Origin: Inquilinus sp. Marseille-Q2685
Lineage (GTDB): Bacteria; Pseudomonadota; Alphaproteobacteria; DSM-16000; Inquilinaceae
Length of the DNA stretch: 64,000 bases
Assembly: GCF_916619195.1 (NCBI RefSeq)
Contig: NZ_CAKAKL010000001.1
Coordinates: 1,178,001-1,242,000, forward strand
Reading direction: 5' to 3'
Part shown: one piece after another, positions 1 to 9,360 of the stretch
Position numbering within the stretch: the first letter of the stretch is position 1
How the letters are laid out: each line of letters begins with the position of its first letter
The notes under the pieces: generated by a model
The model's database searches: none
Told to the model about the DNA's origin: nothing
The model's input: the letters and a program-made list of their open reading frames with translations, nothing else
Program-made: the position numbers and the translations under genes

Positions 1-9
1 AAAAACCTC

Positions 10-37
10 TTGCATAGGCGGGGCGGTTGAATAATAT
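10..37 (+). promoter_or_regulatory. Candidate promoter of tRNA-Ala
   Basis: Hexamers TTGCAT (10-15) and TAATAT (32-37) are 16 bases apart and lie about 58 bases upstream of the mature tRNA. The -10 box is good and the -35 box is partial. This locally AT-rich patch is the only promoter-like sequence before the tRNA, so the assignment rests on position as much as on match. Confidence 0.4.
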
Positions 38-94
38 CCGCCCCCGCCGACGCCCCCCGGAAAACACGCCGGACGGTGCGTCGCCCAGAGTTTC

Positions 95-1435
<1,341 letters not shown>

Positions 1436-1622
1436 GGCTCGATGCTCCGATCTTCGATGTAGCGGGCCAGATGCCCCTCGGTGTAGCGGACCCTGCCGCC
1501 GATCATGGTAAAGCCGATCCTGTTCCGGCGCCGCTCCCGTCGCAACGTGTCCACCGACACCCCAAGGGCATCAGCGGCCTCGCGCTCCTTCAGCAGCCGG
1601 GGAAGGCGGATCGGCTCTGCCA

Positions 1623-1880
1623 TCACGCCAGCCCCAACAGCCGGTGCGGGTTCAGCAGCAGCCGGATGTGCGTCATCGCCGGGTCCAGCTCGCCGTCGAA
1701 CAGCGCGGACACATAGAGCGTCGCCGCGGTCTTCACCGGCTCCGGCGCCCCGTCCGCGAAATCCTGGTCGGTGTAGTCCCGGACGAACTGCTCGGCGGCG
1801 TCGATCAGCCGCTGGATCATCTCGTCCTGATAGCTGCCGTCCACCCGCAGGTACTCTTTCGTTTCGGCCAGCGTGATCAT
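1623..1880 (-). CDS. Phage head-tail connector (gp6-like)
   Basis: This is an 85-residue protein starting MITLAETKEYLRVD. The pattern of helices with DEMIQRLIDAAEQFVRDYT and a C-terminal NPHRLLGL matches the short HK97 gp6-like connector/adaptor family, which forms a ring under the portal. The ATG is chosen because it overlaps the portal stop as ATGA; upstream in-frame codons would lie inside the portal gene. Its stop in turn overlaps the next start. In a satellite without tail genes this protein would provide the docking surface for a helper's tail. Confidence 0.85.
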   Translation of the reverse strand: MITLAETKEYLRVDGSYQDEMIQRLIDAAEQFVRDYTDQDFADGAPEPVKTAATLYVSALFDGELDPAMTHIRLLLNPHRLLGLA

Positions 1881-3055
1881 GCCGCGGCCCTCCCGCGCGG
1901 GTTCCAGCCTTCGATCTCCCGGATTTCGTCGGGTTCGAGGATGCCGGCGTCGACGGCGATCTTGTGTGCCGCCCACCGCGCAGCGTCGTCGCCCCGCATG
2001 AACTCCGACAGGTCGAGCGAGATGCTGTAGCCCTGCCCCAGCACCGCCCGCCGGAACCCGGCCTCCAGCTTCTTGACCCAGGGCAACAGGGTGAACTGCG
2101 CGAACCAGCGGCCGGCCGCCTGGCTGTTGGTGAAGGTGTTGTGCGAATAGTCCTGGATGATCGGCGGCGGGACGTTGAAGATCCGCGCGATCTCCTCGGT
2201 CGAGAACTTCCGGCTGGCCAGCAGCTCGGCGTCCTCCGGAGACATGATCTGGAACTGGCTCCAGCTCGTTTCCTGGTCGAGCACCAGCGCCCGGGCCGCA
2301 CGGGAAGGGCCGGCGAAGGCTGCCTCGAACTGCTCGCGCAGACGCTTCAGCGCGTCGCCGTTGGCCTTGCCCTTGACCATCAGGGCCCCGGACGGCGCCG
2401 CCTTATTCTCGTAGGTCGCCGCCGCATACTCGTGCGCCGCCAGCGCGGTCGAGAACGTCGCCCGCGCCCGGCTCAGCCGGGACCGTCCGATCAGCCCGTC
2501 GTCGCTGCGGTCGCGGATGTGGACCACCTCGCTGTCGAGCAGTCGGCGCATGCGGCCGGTCCCGCCGAACGGCCCCTGATAGGCCACCACGTCGTAGACC
2601 AGCCGGCCGTTCTGGAGCATCTGCACCGACACATTGCCCCAGGGGATCGGCACCAGCTGCGCGACGGCGCCGCGGCCATCGGTGACGATCTCGGCCAGGG
2701 CGTTGCCGTGCAGCAGAGCCTGCGCCGCCGTCCACTCGATGAAGTCCGGCCAATCCTGCCATGCATTCGGACCGGCGGCGATCAGGCGTGCCAGGGGATG
2801 CGTCGGCGCCTCGATGCGGTCGGCGCCCTCCTGGCGGTAGACGATTGCCGGCAGGCTCGACAGCGCCGTCGAGATGGCTCCGACCGCGCCCAGGACAGCG
2901 GACAGGTTCTCTGCCGTGTGCGCCGAGACATAGCGCCCGCCCGAGCCGAAGTTGCCCAGGTAGGGCGCCAGCGCCTCGGCATTGGTCGGCGGCGGCGGAT
3001 CGGCGCGCGTCTCGCGGCCCAGGACGGCCGCAGCGATCCGGGTGAGCATCGTCAT
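1877..3055 (-). CDS. HK97-family portal protein
   Basis: This 392-residue protein has portal family hallmarks: an N-terminal stretch ending in ALSSLPAIVYR, WTAAQALLHGNALAEIV and IPWGNVSV in the wing, VVHIRDRSDDGLIGRSRL, and the C-terminal crown/stem segment FSTEEIARIFNVPPPIIQD. Portals form the dodecameric DNA-entry channel at one capsid vertex and bind terminase during packaging. Length is normal for the family. It overlaps the protease gene upstream and the connector gene downstream by four bases each, so translation is coupled. A second possible start (MLTRIA) lies two codons in. Confidence 0.95.
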   Translation of the reverse strand: MTMLTRIAAAVLGRETRADPPPPTNAEALAPYLGNFGSGGRYVSAHTAENLSAVLGAVGAISTALSSLPAIVYRQEGADRIEAPTHPLARLIAAGPNAWQDWPDFIEWTAAQALLHGNALAEIVTDGRGAVAQLVPIPWGNVSVQMLQNGRLVYDVVAYQGPFGGTGRMRRLLDSEVVHIRDRSDDGLIGRSRLSRARATFSTALAAHEYAAATYENKAAPSGALMVKGKANGDALKRLREQFEAAFAGPSRAARALVLDQETSWSQFQIMSPEDAELLASRKFSTEEIARIFNVPPPIIQDYSHNTFTNSQAAGRWFAQFTLLPWVKKLEAGFRRAVLGQGYSISLDLSEFMRGDDAARWAAHKIAVDAGILEPDEIREIEGWNPRGRAAA

Positions 3056-3579
3056 CGCGCGCCCTCCAGGAAGGTCCGCAGCGCGTCCAGGCGAGGCGTA
3101 GACGGCCTCGCGGCCCTCGCCTGCACCTCGGTGCCCTGATAGGCCGGCCAGGCGCTCACCACGCTGATCTCGTGCAGCTCCACCGCCCGCAGCTCGCGCC
3201 GGTTCTTCTCCGGCCAGGCGGCGTCGGTGGCGACGAAGCCGAACGACATGCCGCCGAGGTCGCCGCGCTCGGCCAACGTGAGCACGTCGCGGCCGGCCTG
3301 CGTGTCCGGCAGGGTCAGCTCGAAGGCGAGGCCCCGCGCGTCCTCCGACAGCCGCAGGGTGCCGCTGCGCGTCCGCGCCAGGACCTTGGACGGGTCGTGA
3401 TCGGCGAGGGCCAGGATGTCCCGACCCGCCACCAGCGAGGCCCGGAAGGCGCCGGGCCGGATCGTCTCGACGATCGAGCCCAGCTTCGCCTCCGTGCCGA
3501 AGGTCGCGGCATAGCCGACCAGCTTCCGCCCGTCCGAGCGGAACTCGATGGCCCGCCGCCTCTCCAGCGTCGCGCTCAC
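3052..3579 (-). CDS. HK97-family prohead protease (peptidase S78)
   Basis: This is a 175-residue serine protease that cleaves capsid scaffold domains during head maturation. Candidate catalytic residues are His61 (ADHDPSKVLAR), Ser112 (GGMSFGF) and Glu137 (LHEISVVS), in the family order. The opening FRSDGRKLVGYAATFG is typical. Start and stop codons overlap the capsid and portal genes by four bases. The gene lies after the capsid gene in transcription order, whereas in HK97 the order is portal, protease, capsid. Confidence 0.95.
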   Translation of the reverse strand: MSATLERRRAIEFRSDGRKLVGYAATFGTEAKLGSIVETIRPGAFRASLVAGRDILALADHDPSKVLARTRSGTLRLSEDARGLAFELTLPDTQAGRDVLTLAERGDLGGMSFGFVATDAAWPEKNRRELRAVELHEISVVSAWPAYQGTEVQARAARPSTPRLDALRTFLEGAR

Positions 3580-4877
3580 GGCGTGGTCAGGTCCTGGATC
3601 GCGGCGAACGACTCGGGGTGCCGAACCGCCACGTCCATCGTCAGCATGCCGCGAACCTGCACGTTGCCCTTGCTGTAGGCAGTGCTCTCATACGGGTTGA
3701 CCAACAGGTCGAACTCGGACCAGTAGCCGAGCAGCAGGTCAGCCCAGTTGCCGAAGATCAGGGCCGAGCAGACATCCGCCGAGGTGCCCTTGTCGAGGTT
3801 CGACGGGACGAGGTTGGTGCTGGCCAGCGGATAGCCGGCGAGGCTGTTGGGCGCCTCCATGACCATCACCGAGTCGGTGCTCGACACCTTCGGCGTCTTG
3901 CGGGCCGATTTCACCACCTTCGGGTTGGTCAGGAAGGCCGTCGCCGAGGCATTGGCCACCTCGATCTGGGCGATGAGGTCGATGACCGCGCTCCAGGTGA
4001 TCGGGCCGCCGTTGGTGCCGATCGCCACGTTGCCGATGCCGGAGGTCGCCAGGATGCCGGTTGGCTCGTTGGTGCCGCCGCCAAGGATCGCCACGCGGTC
4101 CACCGCCTCGGCCAGGATGGCGGCGAAGTCGGCGCGGATCAGCTGCTCGATGTCCGGCGACGACTGCATCAGCATGTTCCGCGAAAACTCGGTGATCGCG
4201 CCGGCGTGCTTCGGCAGGAGGCCGACGCTCGCGAACTGCTGATCGCTCGGCGTCAGGGCCGAGTTCTCGGCCACCCAGCCGGCCGTGGCGCTGGCCTTCA
4301 GCTTCGGGATATCGACGTTGCCGGTCAGGCCCGACAGGACGGTCGCGCCGAGCTGGCGGACCCGCAGGGCGGCGCGCAGCCGGTCGATGTAGAGGTCGCC
4401 CCGGTGATCGGTCGCGATCAGGTTGGACCCAGGGCCGCCGGCCGGCGCCGTCGTGGTGATGACCCGCTGTTCCATCGGCTGGTGGAAAACCGACAGCGGC
4501 ACCGCCATGCCCTGGAAGGACCGGCCGGCGCGGCGTGCCAGCTCGGCCGACAGCTCGCGCTCACGGCCGGCATCAACGCCGAGGTTCGGCACCTGGGAGG
4601 CGATGGCGCGGGTCAGGCTGAAGCCGCGCAGCTCGGCGTCGAGCCGGTCGTCGCCGGTGCCGCCGATCGGCTGGCCGGCGGCGCGACGGTCGTGCTCGTC
4701 CGTCATCTCCTGCACGCGGATCAGCCGCTCGGTCGAGCGATAGTCGGTCTCCAGCTGCTCGGCCTGCCGGGTCTCGTCCTCGGTCAGGTCGCCGCCGCGC
4801 GCGAGGGCCGCGTCGCGGATCTCCTTCAGCTTGGTGGTGGTGCCTTCCAACTTGGCTCGCAGCTCTCGAAGGGTCAT
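3576..4877 (-). CDS. HK97-family major capsid protein
   Basis: This 433-residue protein has the typical HK97 layout: a charged helical N-terminal delta domain (about 1-100, rich in Glu, Arg and Leu) that the protease would remove, then the capsid fold with LSGNVDIPKLKASATAGWVAE, the long spine region LIRADFAAILAEAVDRVAILGGG, and the E-loop/P-domain towards YSKGNVQVRGMLTMDVAVRHPESF. It heads the capsid-protease-portal-connector operon. It would assemble into the satellite's own procapsid. I see no candidate scaffold protein besides the delta domain. Confidence 0.96.
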   Translation of the reverse strand: MTLRELRAKLEGTTTKLKEIRDAALARGGDLTEDETRQAEQLETDYRSTERLIRVQEMTDEHDRRAAGQPIGGTGDDRLDAELRGFSLTRAIASQVPNLGVDAGRERELSAELARRAGRSFQGMAVPLSVFHQPMEQRVITTTAPAGGPGSNLIATDHRGDLYIDRLRAALRVRQLGATVLSGLTGNVDIPKLKASATAGWVAENSALTPSDQQFASVGLLPKHAGAITEFSRNMLMQSSPDIEQLIRADFAAILAEAVDRVAILGGGTNEPTGILATSGIGNVAIGTNGGPITWSAVIDLIAQIEVANASATAFLTNPKVVKSARKTPKVSSTDSVMVMEAPNSLAGYPLASTNLVPSNLDKGTSADVCSALIFGNWADLLLGYWSEFDLLVNPYESTAYSKGNVQVRGMLTMDVAVRHPESFAAIQDLTTP

Positions 4878-5170
4878 GAAGATGCTCCATCTAAGGGACT
4901 GGCCGTCGTCCGACGCTCAATCCGGGTTGCGCCATCAGCGCGGGATAGGAGCCCCCGCCAGTGCCAGACGCGGCGGCGGGGGCGTCGGGTCCGATGGTCG
5001 CCCGTCGCGGCGCGGACCCGATTGGTGAATAGGTGCGGCCTTGCCCCGTTTCCCCCAATGAGCATCCCGAAGCCCAAGACCAAAGCTTCGAGCCCTCTCG
5101 CCCAGGGGACGGGGCTTGGGACGCCCGGCTGGACCGCGCAGCCGCCAGGAACCGGACGAGAGGGGATTCA
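4878..5170. other. Gap upstream of the capsid operon
   Basis: About 290 bases separate the capsid start from the stop of the upstream MerR-like gene. Short open frames exist on both strands but have no ribosome site, no recognisable motif and heavy Pro/Arg/Ser shadow composition. The segment probably holds the capsid operon promoter, but I cannot identify convincing boxes. Confidence 0.4.
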
Positions 5171-5704
5171 TCAGCGCGGCAACCCGAGTTTGGCCCGCAC
5201 CTGAAAGACGAGATCGGTGAGGTCCAGAAGAAGGACGGCGCCACCTTTGGTGAAGAAACTCAACGCATTCGTCTTCGAGTGGATGTTGACGACTTCTGCC
5301 CTGAGCTCCAGGGCGGTTCGGGAAATCTGAAGCACTGTCATGCCATCATTGAACAGATGGCCGGGCCGCCGGGTGATGACCGGACGGTGAAACGAAGGTT
5401 CACCTTCCCACCCGGCATCTCCTTCCCCGAGATCCGTGAACTTCGCCGCGAACCATCCGGCTTTGCTTGGCGAAATCCCGAATGCGACAAGCTCGGCCGC
5501 GATTGCGATTTGCAGCACCCGCCGCAGCGTCAGCTTGTGGGCGTATCCGGCCTCCATGGCCTTGCGGTCCTCGTCGGCGAGGATCAGGTGCCCACGCTGG
5601 AACCAGTTCCTCACAGCGCCCGGTTCGACGCCCGCCACCGCAGCGGCTTGCGAGATCGTGAACCGCGGGTCGCTCAGAAGGGTTTCGGTCTCGCTGACGC
5701 TCAT
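5171..5704 (-). CDS. MerR-like helix-turn-helix regulator of the element
   Basis: This 177-residue protein has an N-terminal DNA-binding domain of MerR-like type: DPRFTISQAAAVAGVEPGAVRNW followed by the wing RGHLILADEDRK, with KLTLRRVLQIAIAAELVAFG as the next helix. The C-terminal half has no recognised effector domain. The ATG at 5704 is preferred because GGAGG lies five bases upstream. A 12-bp palindrome lies 22-33 bases upstream of the start and may be its operator. Placed just upstream of the capsid operon, it is a candidate for control of late genes, but that is inference. Confidence 0.7.
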   Translation of the reverse strand: MSVSETETLLSDPRFTISQAAAVAGVEPGAVRNWFQRGHLILADEDRKAMEAGYAHKLTLRRVLQIAIAAELVAFGISPSKAGWFAAKFTDLGEGDAGWEGEPSFHRPVITRRPGHLFNDGMTVLQISRTALELRAEVVNIHSKTNALSFFTKGGAVLLLDLTDLVFQVRAKLGLPR

Positions 5705-5725
5705 TCGCACCTCCATCAGATGATG

Positions 5726-5737
5726 AAGGTATACCTT
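5726..5737. promoter_or_regulatory. 12-bp palindrome AAGGTATACCTT
   Basis: A perfect palindrome lies in an AT-rich stretch just upstream of the MerR-like gene. MerR-family regulators commonly bind such dyads between -35 and -10 boxes. Here the dyad itself contains a TATACC that could serve as a -10 on the minus strand. Function is inferred from position only. Confidence 0.4.
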
Positions 5738-5811
5738 AATCGGTTGATGCAGGAAAGAACAAAAGCGGCCGAGTTGCCCCGGCCGCCCTCCTCGCTGCTC
5801 CCCGGAGCTGC

Positions 5812-6033
5812 TCAGCTCATGGTCTGACGCGACAGATCAAACAGCCGCTTCCAGTGCTCCATCAAGGCGTCCACCCGCATCTCGGCGCAATTCACCACCT
5901 GTCCGATGGCGCCTCGGTCGCTGTCGTCGGCGGCGACCATAGCCTCGGTCATCATCGCTAGAGCATGGACCAGCTCTCTGGTGGCGAGCAGGTCGCCCTC
6001 CAGCGCCGAAACGGCGTCGTGCAACGGGCTCAT
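5812..6033 (-). CDS. Small hypothetical protein of the element
   Basis: This is a 73-residue, mostly helical acidic protein (DAVSALEGDLLATRELVHAL..., WKRLFDLSRQ) with no recognised family. It overlaps the upstream 6030-6401 gene by four bases (ATGA), so the two are co-translated. It contains no Cys and no membrane segment. Small helical proteins of this sort in satellites are often regulators or capsid-redirecting factors, but nothing in the sequence decides. Confidence 0.6.
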   Translation of the reverse strand: MSPLHDAVSALEGDLLATRELVHALAMMTEAMVAADDSDRGAIGQVVNCAEMRVDALMEHWKRLFDLSRQTMS

Positions 6034-6401
6034 CGCCGCCCCTCCGCCTGCAGCACCGCTGCCGATCCGGCTACAAGAAATCGTGCCTCGGTCGCGTTTA
6101 GCATCTCGACGATGGCCTCAAACGAACCGATGGTCCGACGCAACGCGTCGTGGAAATCATCGAAATGCCCTCCGTCGATCTCCCTTGCAGCATCGATCAA
6201 CTGCGTCTTCGTCCGGAACATCATCGCCCCGGCTAGGGTGAGAATTGGCGCATGAGTACGGAGAAACTCCAGCCACTCCATCGCGCTGCGCGGCATGTCG
6301 GGCGTCTCCTCCTCCCGCCACGGCTCGAATTCCAGCGCCGCCGCCTCCTCGGCCGTGCAGATGTGATCGTCCTGATGCGTGGTATGAATGGTGTCAGCCA
6401 T
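6030..6401 (-). CDS. Hypothetical protein of the element
   Basis: This 123-residue protein starts MADTIHTTHQDDH and has an acidic N-terminus followed by amphipathic helices (AMEWLEFLRTHAPILTLAGAMMF, TIGSFEAIVEMLNATEARFLVAG). The start at 6401 has a GGAGTGAAGG ribosome site; a longer in-frame start at 6455 lacks one. It is divergent from the ribbon-helix-helix gene, and the operator-like dyad 6473-6522 lies between them, so both may answer to that regulator. I do not recognise its family. Confidence 0.65.
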   Translation of the reverse strand: MADTIHTTHQDDHICTAEEAAALEFEPWREEETPDMPRSAMEWLEFLRTHAPILTLAGAMMFRTKTQLIDAAREIDGGHFDDFHDALRRTIGSFEAIVEMLNATEARFLVAGSAAVLQAEGRR

Positions 6402-6472
6402 TGCCTTCACTCCATGCGTGAGGTTGGTGGTCAGGACCGGAGCGAGGGGTGCCACCCTTGTTCCGGCCCGAC

Positions 6473-6522
6473 TTTTCTGTTATCAGATATTCATGGCCAA
6501 GACAATATCTGTTAACAGAAAA
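6473..6522. promoter_or_regulatory. Operator-like inverted repeat over the RHH start codon
   Basis: Two 19-base arms, 6473-6491 and 6504-6522, are inverted with 18 of 19 matches, separated by 12 bases that contain the ATG of the RHH gene. Each arm is itself nearly palindromic; the right one contains perfect CTGTTAACAG. Four half-sites with this symmetry are what dimeric ribbon-helix-helix repressors bind cooperatively. The location implies autoregulation and control of the divergent gene. Confidence 0.75.
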
Positions 6523-6723
6523 TCGAGAGGTCGACCGCGCGTCGACGCGATACTGGTTGGCGTCCGCATGCCGCCGGAAGATCTGGCCCGGCTCGATGCC
6601 TGGATCGAGGGCCAGCCGGAGCCGAAACCGACGCGACCGAATGCCATCCGGCAATTGGTCGAGCGTGGGTACCAAATTTCACCCAACCGCAGGAAAAAAG
6701 CTAATGCCGAAGAAGACGATTGA
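6493..6723 (+). CDS. Ribbon-helix-helix DNA-binding protein
   Basis: This is a 76-residue basic protein: after a Lys/Arg-rich start (NRKSRGRPRVDA), ILVGVRMPPEDLARLDAWIE is the beta strand plus helix of an Arc/MetJ-type fold, followed by PTRPNAIRQLVERGY as the second helix. Such dimers bind short palindromes through the paired strands. The ATG at 6493 is chosen because upstream in-frame sequence is shadow-like and the operator dyad sits across this codon. It overlaps the next gene by 20 bases. It is the likely element repressor or an autoregulated switch. Confidence 0.8.
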   Translation: MAKTISVNRKSRGRPRVDAILVGVRMPPEDLARLDAWIEGQPEPKPTRPNAIRQLVERGYQISPNRRKKANAEEDD

Positions 6724-6922
6724 AGATCTTAAGAATTTGCATAGCGCATTGATTGAGCAGAGGGCAATCGAAGCCTATCGGCTTGCTGGACCTCACCATG
6801 AAACACAGCTGGAGAAGCTTTCCAAACTGCAGGTGGCAATTCAGGCAATCGAGGCCGTGATCGCCGAGGGCAAGGACGAGCCGGATAGTGGTTATGACAG
6901 CACGATGGCATGGGTTGGCTAG
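6704..6922 (+). CDS. Small helical hypothetical protein
   Basis: This is a 72-residue protein (MPKKTIEDLKNLHSALIEQR...) with predicted long helices and many Glu, Lys and Leu residues, possibly coiled coil over residues 5-57. The ATG overlaps the end of the RHH gene by 20 bases, and the RHH C-terminal codons carry an AGGAAAAAAGC ribosome site. Co-transcription with the RHH gene suggests an accessory regulator or an antirepressor partner, but no family is recognised. Confidence 0.6.
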   Translation: MPKKTIEDLKNLHSALIEQRAIEAYRLAGPHHETQLEKLSKLQVAIQAIEAVIAEGKDEPDSGYDSTMAWVG

Positions 6923-6977
6923 GCGATCGGTGCACGAATTAGAAGGAGGGGCGGCGCCGCCGCCCGTCCCCCGAGGA

Positions 6978-7265
6978 TCATTTCAGGACTTTTTTGAGCC
7001 AAGCAGATCCTGCGTCGTTAAATCCCTTCCAGGCCGCCGGCGCATTCGCCGTCAACACAATGAGCTTATCGTTTGAGTCGAGATGTTTTCCGATTTTGTT
7101 CCGAACCTGCTCTGGTGTTTCGGACGTGACCACCAACCATGTAGTAGTCAACATATGCCATCGTTCTGTACCAATACCCTCAATCTCCTTAACGACTGCA
7201 TCCCTCTTCTTTTCGTAATTTGATCCTTCTCTGACCAAATCATAGCTTATCAAAAGAGTCGCCAT
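6978..7265 (-). CDS. Cas2-like fold protein of the 'SinR family' type
   Basis: This 95-residue protein has the pattern MATLLISYDLVREGSNYEKK, then WHMLTTTWLVVTSETPEQVRNKI, then DSNDKLIVLTANAPAAWKGF. It matches the small ferredoxin-like proteins annotated in databases as 'SinR family', whose fold and YDL start resemble Cas2/VapD. The function of the family is not established; it is common in phages and islands. The start at 7265 is chosen at the conserved beginning of the fold. No cas1 or repeat array is present, so it is not a CRISPR gene. Its codon use is visibly more AT-rich than the neighbouring terminase gene, suggesting separate acquisition as a cargo gene. Confidence 0.65.
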   Translation of the reverse strand: MATLLISYDLVREGSNYEKKRDAVVKEIEGIGTERWHMLTTTWLVVTSETPEQVRNKIGKHLDSNDKLIVLTANAPAAWKGFNDAGSAWLKKVLK

Positions 7266-7340
7266 AAAATATCTCCCTAGAATGGCTCCGCAGCTGTAAT
7301 TGCCACGGTTCGCCATCGTGAGAATAACATCTCTGTCGGC

Positions 7341-8972
7341 CTAAGCCACCAGCACGCGATCGCCGCCGAACTCGAAGACCGGGACCGGCGGCGTCTTGGC
7401 GTGCAGGCCGCAGGCCATCGCCAGCGCGACGGCGCCATCGATGCGGGTCCGGGCCTTGTCCTTGTCCAGCTTCCGGTTACCGGCCGGGTCGCTGGTCACG
7501 ACGGCATTGGCGATGTTCCAGGTGAGCACCGGGTGCCCGGCGTGCTTCAGGTTGCCGTTCAAGATCGCTGTCTCGAAGGCGTCCAGCGCCGGCCCCATGC
7601 TGACGTACCCTTGCCCCCACTCCACCAGCGGCAGGTCGATGCCCTCGCCATCGAGGATCTGCTGCAGGTCCTTCATCCTCCAGCGGTCGAAGGCGATGCC
7701 CTGCAGGTCGAACTCGGCCGCGATCTCGGCCAGTCGCTGCGCCACCGCGAGCTTGTTCACAGCCCGGCCCGCCGGCGTCTCCAGGTAGCCGGCGTCCCGC
7801 CACTCGACATAGGGCACCTTGTCCCGGTCGGCCCGATCCTGGAGGTTGTCGCCCGGCAGCCAGAACCACGGCAGGACGGCCCCGCCATCGTCCGGGAAAT
7901 AGAGCACCAGCGCCGTGAGGTCCGTCGTGCTCGACAGGTCCAGCCCGCCCCAGCAGGGCCGGCCGCGTAGCGCCGTGGCGTCGATCGCCTCGACCTGGCA
8001 GACCAGCCAGTCGGCCCGCTTGATCAGCCCCTTCTCGTCGTTCACCGGCTGGTTCAGGTACAGGCTCCGGAACGCCGTCTCGCGCGCGGGGATGCGCCGC
8101 GCCTGCATGGCGCTGGTCCGCATCTCGTCCAGCGACCGGAAATCTCCCAGCGCCGGGTTGCAGGCCCGCCACGTGTCTTCCGACCACGGGTCCGCCTCCA
8201 TCGGCGCCGAGAAGATCGAGGCGTGGAAGGTCGGGTCGACGATCACGCCGTCGAGCACCTGGCGCCCGTAGGCGACCAGCTCCGACATGATGTGCAGCGG
8301 GTCCGGCGACATCGTGCTGATCACCACCGTCAGGGGTTCGGCCCGCGCCGCCGTCGAGGTCGTCAGCACGTCGTAGAGGTGCCGGTCGGGCGCCTGCGCC
8401 AGCTCGTCGTAAACGATGAAGCTGGCCGAGAAGCCGTGCTTGCTCCGCACCTCGGCCGACAGCGCCTGATAGATCGAGCCGGTCTCGGCGTCCTCGAGGT
8501 GCTTGTTGAAGTCGCGGACCACGATGCGCTCGGCCATCCAGGGCACCGCCTCGATGATCGCCTTCATCTCGGCGTAGAGCAGCGCGGCTTGGTTCTTGTC
8601 CGCCGCCGCCGAATAGACCTGGCCGCGCGCCTCGGCCTCCGGCCCGCACAGGTGGCAGAGCGCCAGCGCTGCCGCCAGCCCGGTCTTGCCGTTCTTCCGC
8701 GGCATCGTCAGCAGAGCCGTCCTGACCACTCTCAGGCCGTCGTCGCGCACCGGGTCATAGATCGCCCGGATGATCGCCCGCTGCCACTCGCGCAGGCGCA
8801 TGCGCTCGCCCGCGAGCACGCCCGAGGTGATCGGCAGGCTCTCAATGAAGACGGTCACCCGATCCGAGCGGGACAGGCCCCGTTTGGTCCAGGGTTGCGC
8901 CGCCTTCTTCGCCGGCTTGCCGCCCTTCAGCCGAGACTTCACCGGCTTGGCGCCCGGTCCCCTCAGGCCCAT
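7341..8972 (-). CDS. terL: Terminase large subunit (HK97/lambdoid type)
   Basis: This is a 543-residue packaging motor. The N-terminus MGLRGPGAKP is typical. The ATPase domain has Walker A PRKNGKT (91-97) and Walker B IVYDE (186-190); the nuclease domain begins near WGGLDLSSTTDLTALV with the first metal-binding Asp and continues to the DGAVALAMA segment. Length is normal. It would translocate element DNA into the procapsid through the portal. No small terminase gene is found before it; the HNH gene is its upstream neighbour, 91 bases away. Confidence 0.95.
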   Translation of the reverse strand: MGLRGPGAKPVKSRLKGGKPAKKAAQPWTKRGLSRSDRVTVFIESLPITSGVLAGERMRLREWQRAIIRAIYDPVRDDGLRVVRTALLTMPRKNGKTGLAAALALCHLCGPEAEARGQVYSAAADKNQAALLYAEMKAIIEAVPWMAERIVVRDFNKHLEDAETGSIYQALSAEVRSKHGFSASFIVYDELAQAPDRHLYDVLTTSTAARAEPLTVVISTMSPDPLHIMSELVAYGRQVLDGVIVDPTFHASIFSAPMEADPWSEDTWRACNPALGDFRSLDEMRTSAMQARRIPARETAFRSLYLNQPVNDEKGLIKRADWLVCQVEAIDATALRGRPCWGGLDLSSTTDLTALVLYFPDDGGAVLPWFWLPGDNLQDRADRDKVPYVEWRDAGYLETPAGRAVNKLAVAQRLAEIAAEFDLQGIAFDRWRMKDLQQILDGEGIDLPLVEWGQGYVSMGPALDAFETAILNGNLKHAGHPVLTWNIANAVVTSDPAGNRKLDKDKARTRIDGAVALAMACGLHAKTPPVPVFEFGGDRVLVA

Positions 8973-9063
8973 GGCTGGTTACCTTCAGTAACTAACTCTC
9001 GAAAGAGTGCCCGCGCCGGTCCCAAGGCCCAGCCGTGAGACATTTTTCGTCCGAGCCGGACCG

Positions 9064-9360
9064 TCACGATGCCCCTCCGTTGCGGTTCCATGCATGGTCG
9101 GGGTCGATCGGCCAGCCTTGGGCATCGCACCCCTTCGGCCGCATCGCTTGGCCGTGCGCCGTGATCCGGTTGTGGCAGGCATGGCAGACGCCGCGCAGGT
9201 TCGACATGCTGTCGGCCCCTCCCCTGCGCCGCGGCACGATGTGATCCGGGATGGTCGAGCGCGCCGTGCAGCCCGGCATCCGGCAGATCGGGTCGCGCTT
9301 CAGCACCGCCGCCCGCAGCGCCTTCCATTCGGCCGTCTTGTAGTAGGGATCGCCGCTCAT
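9064..9360 (-). CDS. HNH endonuclease (packaging-associated)
   Basis: This 98-residue protein has a classic HNH/zinc-finger nuclease core: CRMPGC, then IPDHIVPRRRGG with the catalytic His, then SNLRGVCHACHNRIT. HNH proteins beside terL in HK97-type phages and cf-PICIs are required for DNA cleavage during packaging. The ATG overlaps the stop of the replication gene as ATGA. Its length matches packaging HNH proteins rather than homing endonucleases, which usually carry extra DNA-binding repeats. Confidence 0.92.
   Translation of the reverse strand: MSGDPYYKTAEWKALRAAVLKRDPICRMPGCTARSTIPDHIVPRRRGGADSMSNLRGVCHACHNRITAHGQAMRPKGCDAQGWPIDPDHAWNRNGGAS

Noticed and set aside
6978-7265. A CRISPR-Cas remnant because of the Cas2-like protein
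   Set aside because: No cas1, no other cas gene and no spaced repeat array exist in the window; the family occurs widely without CRISPR.
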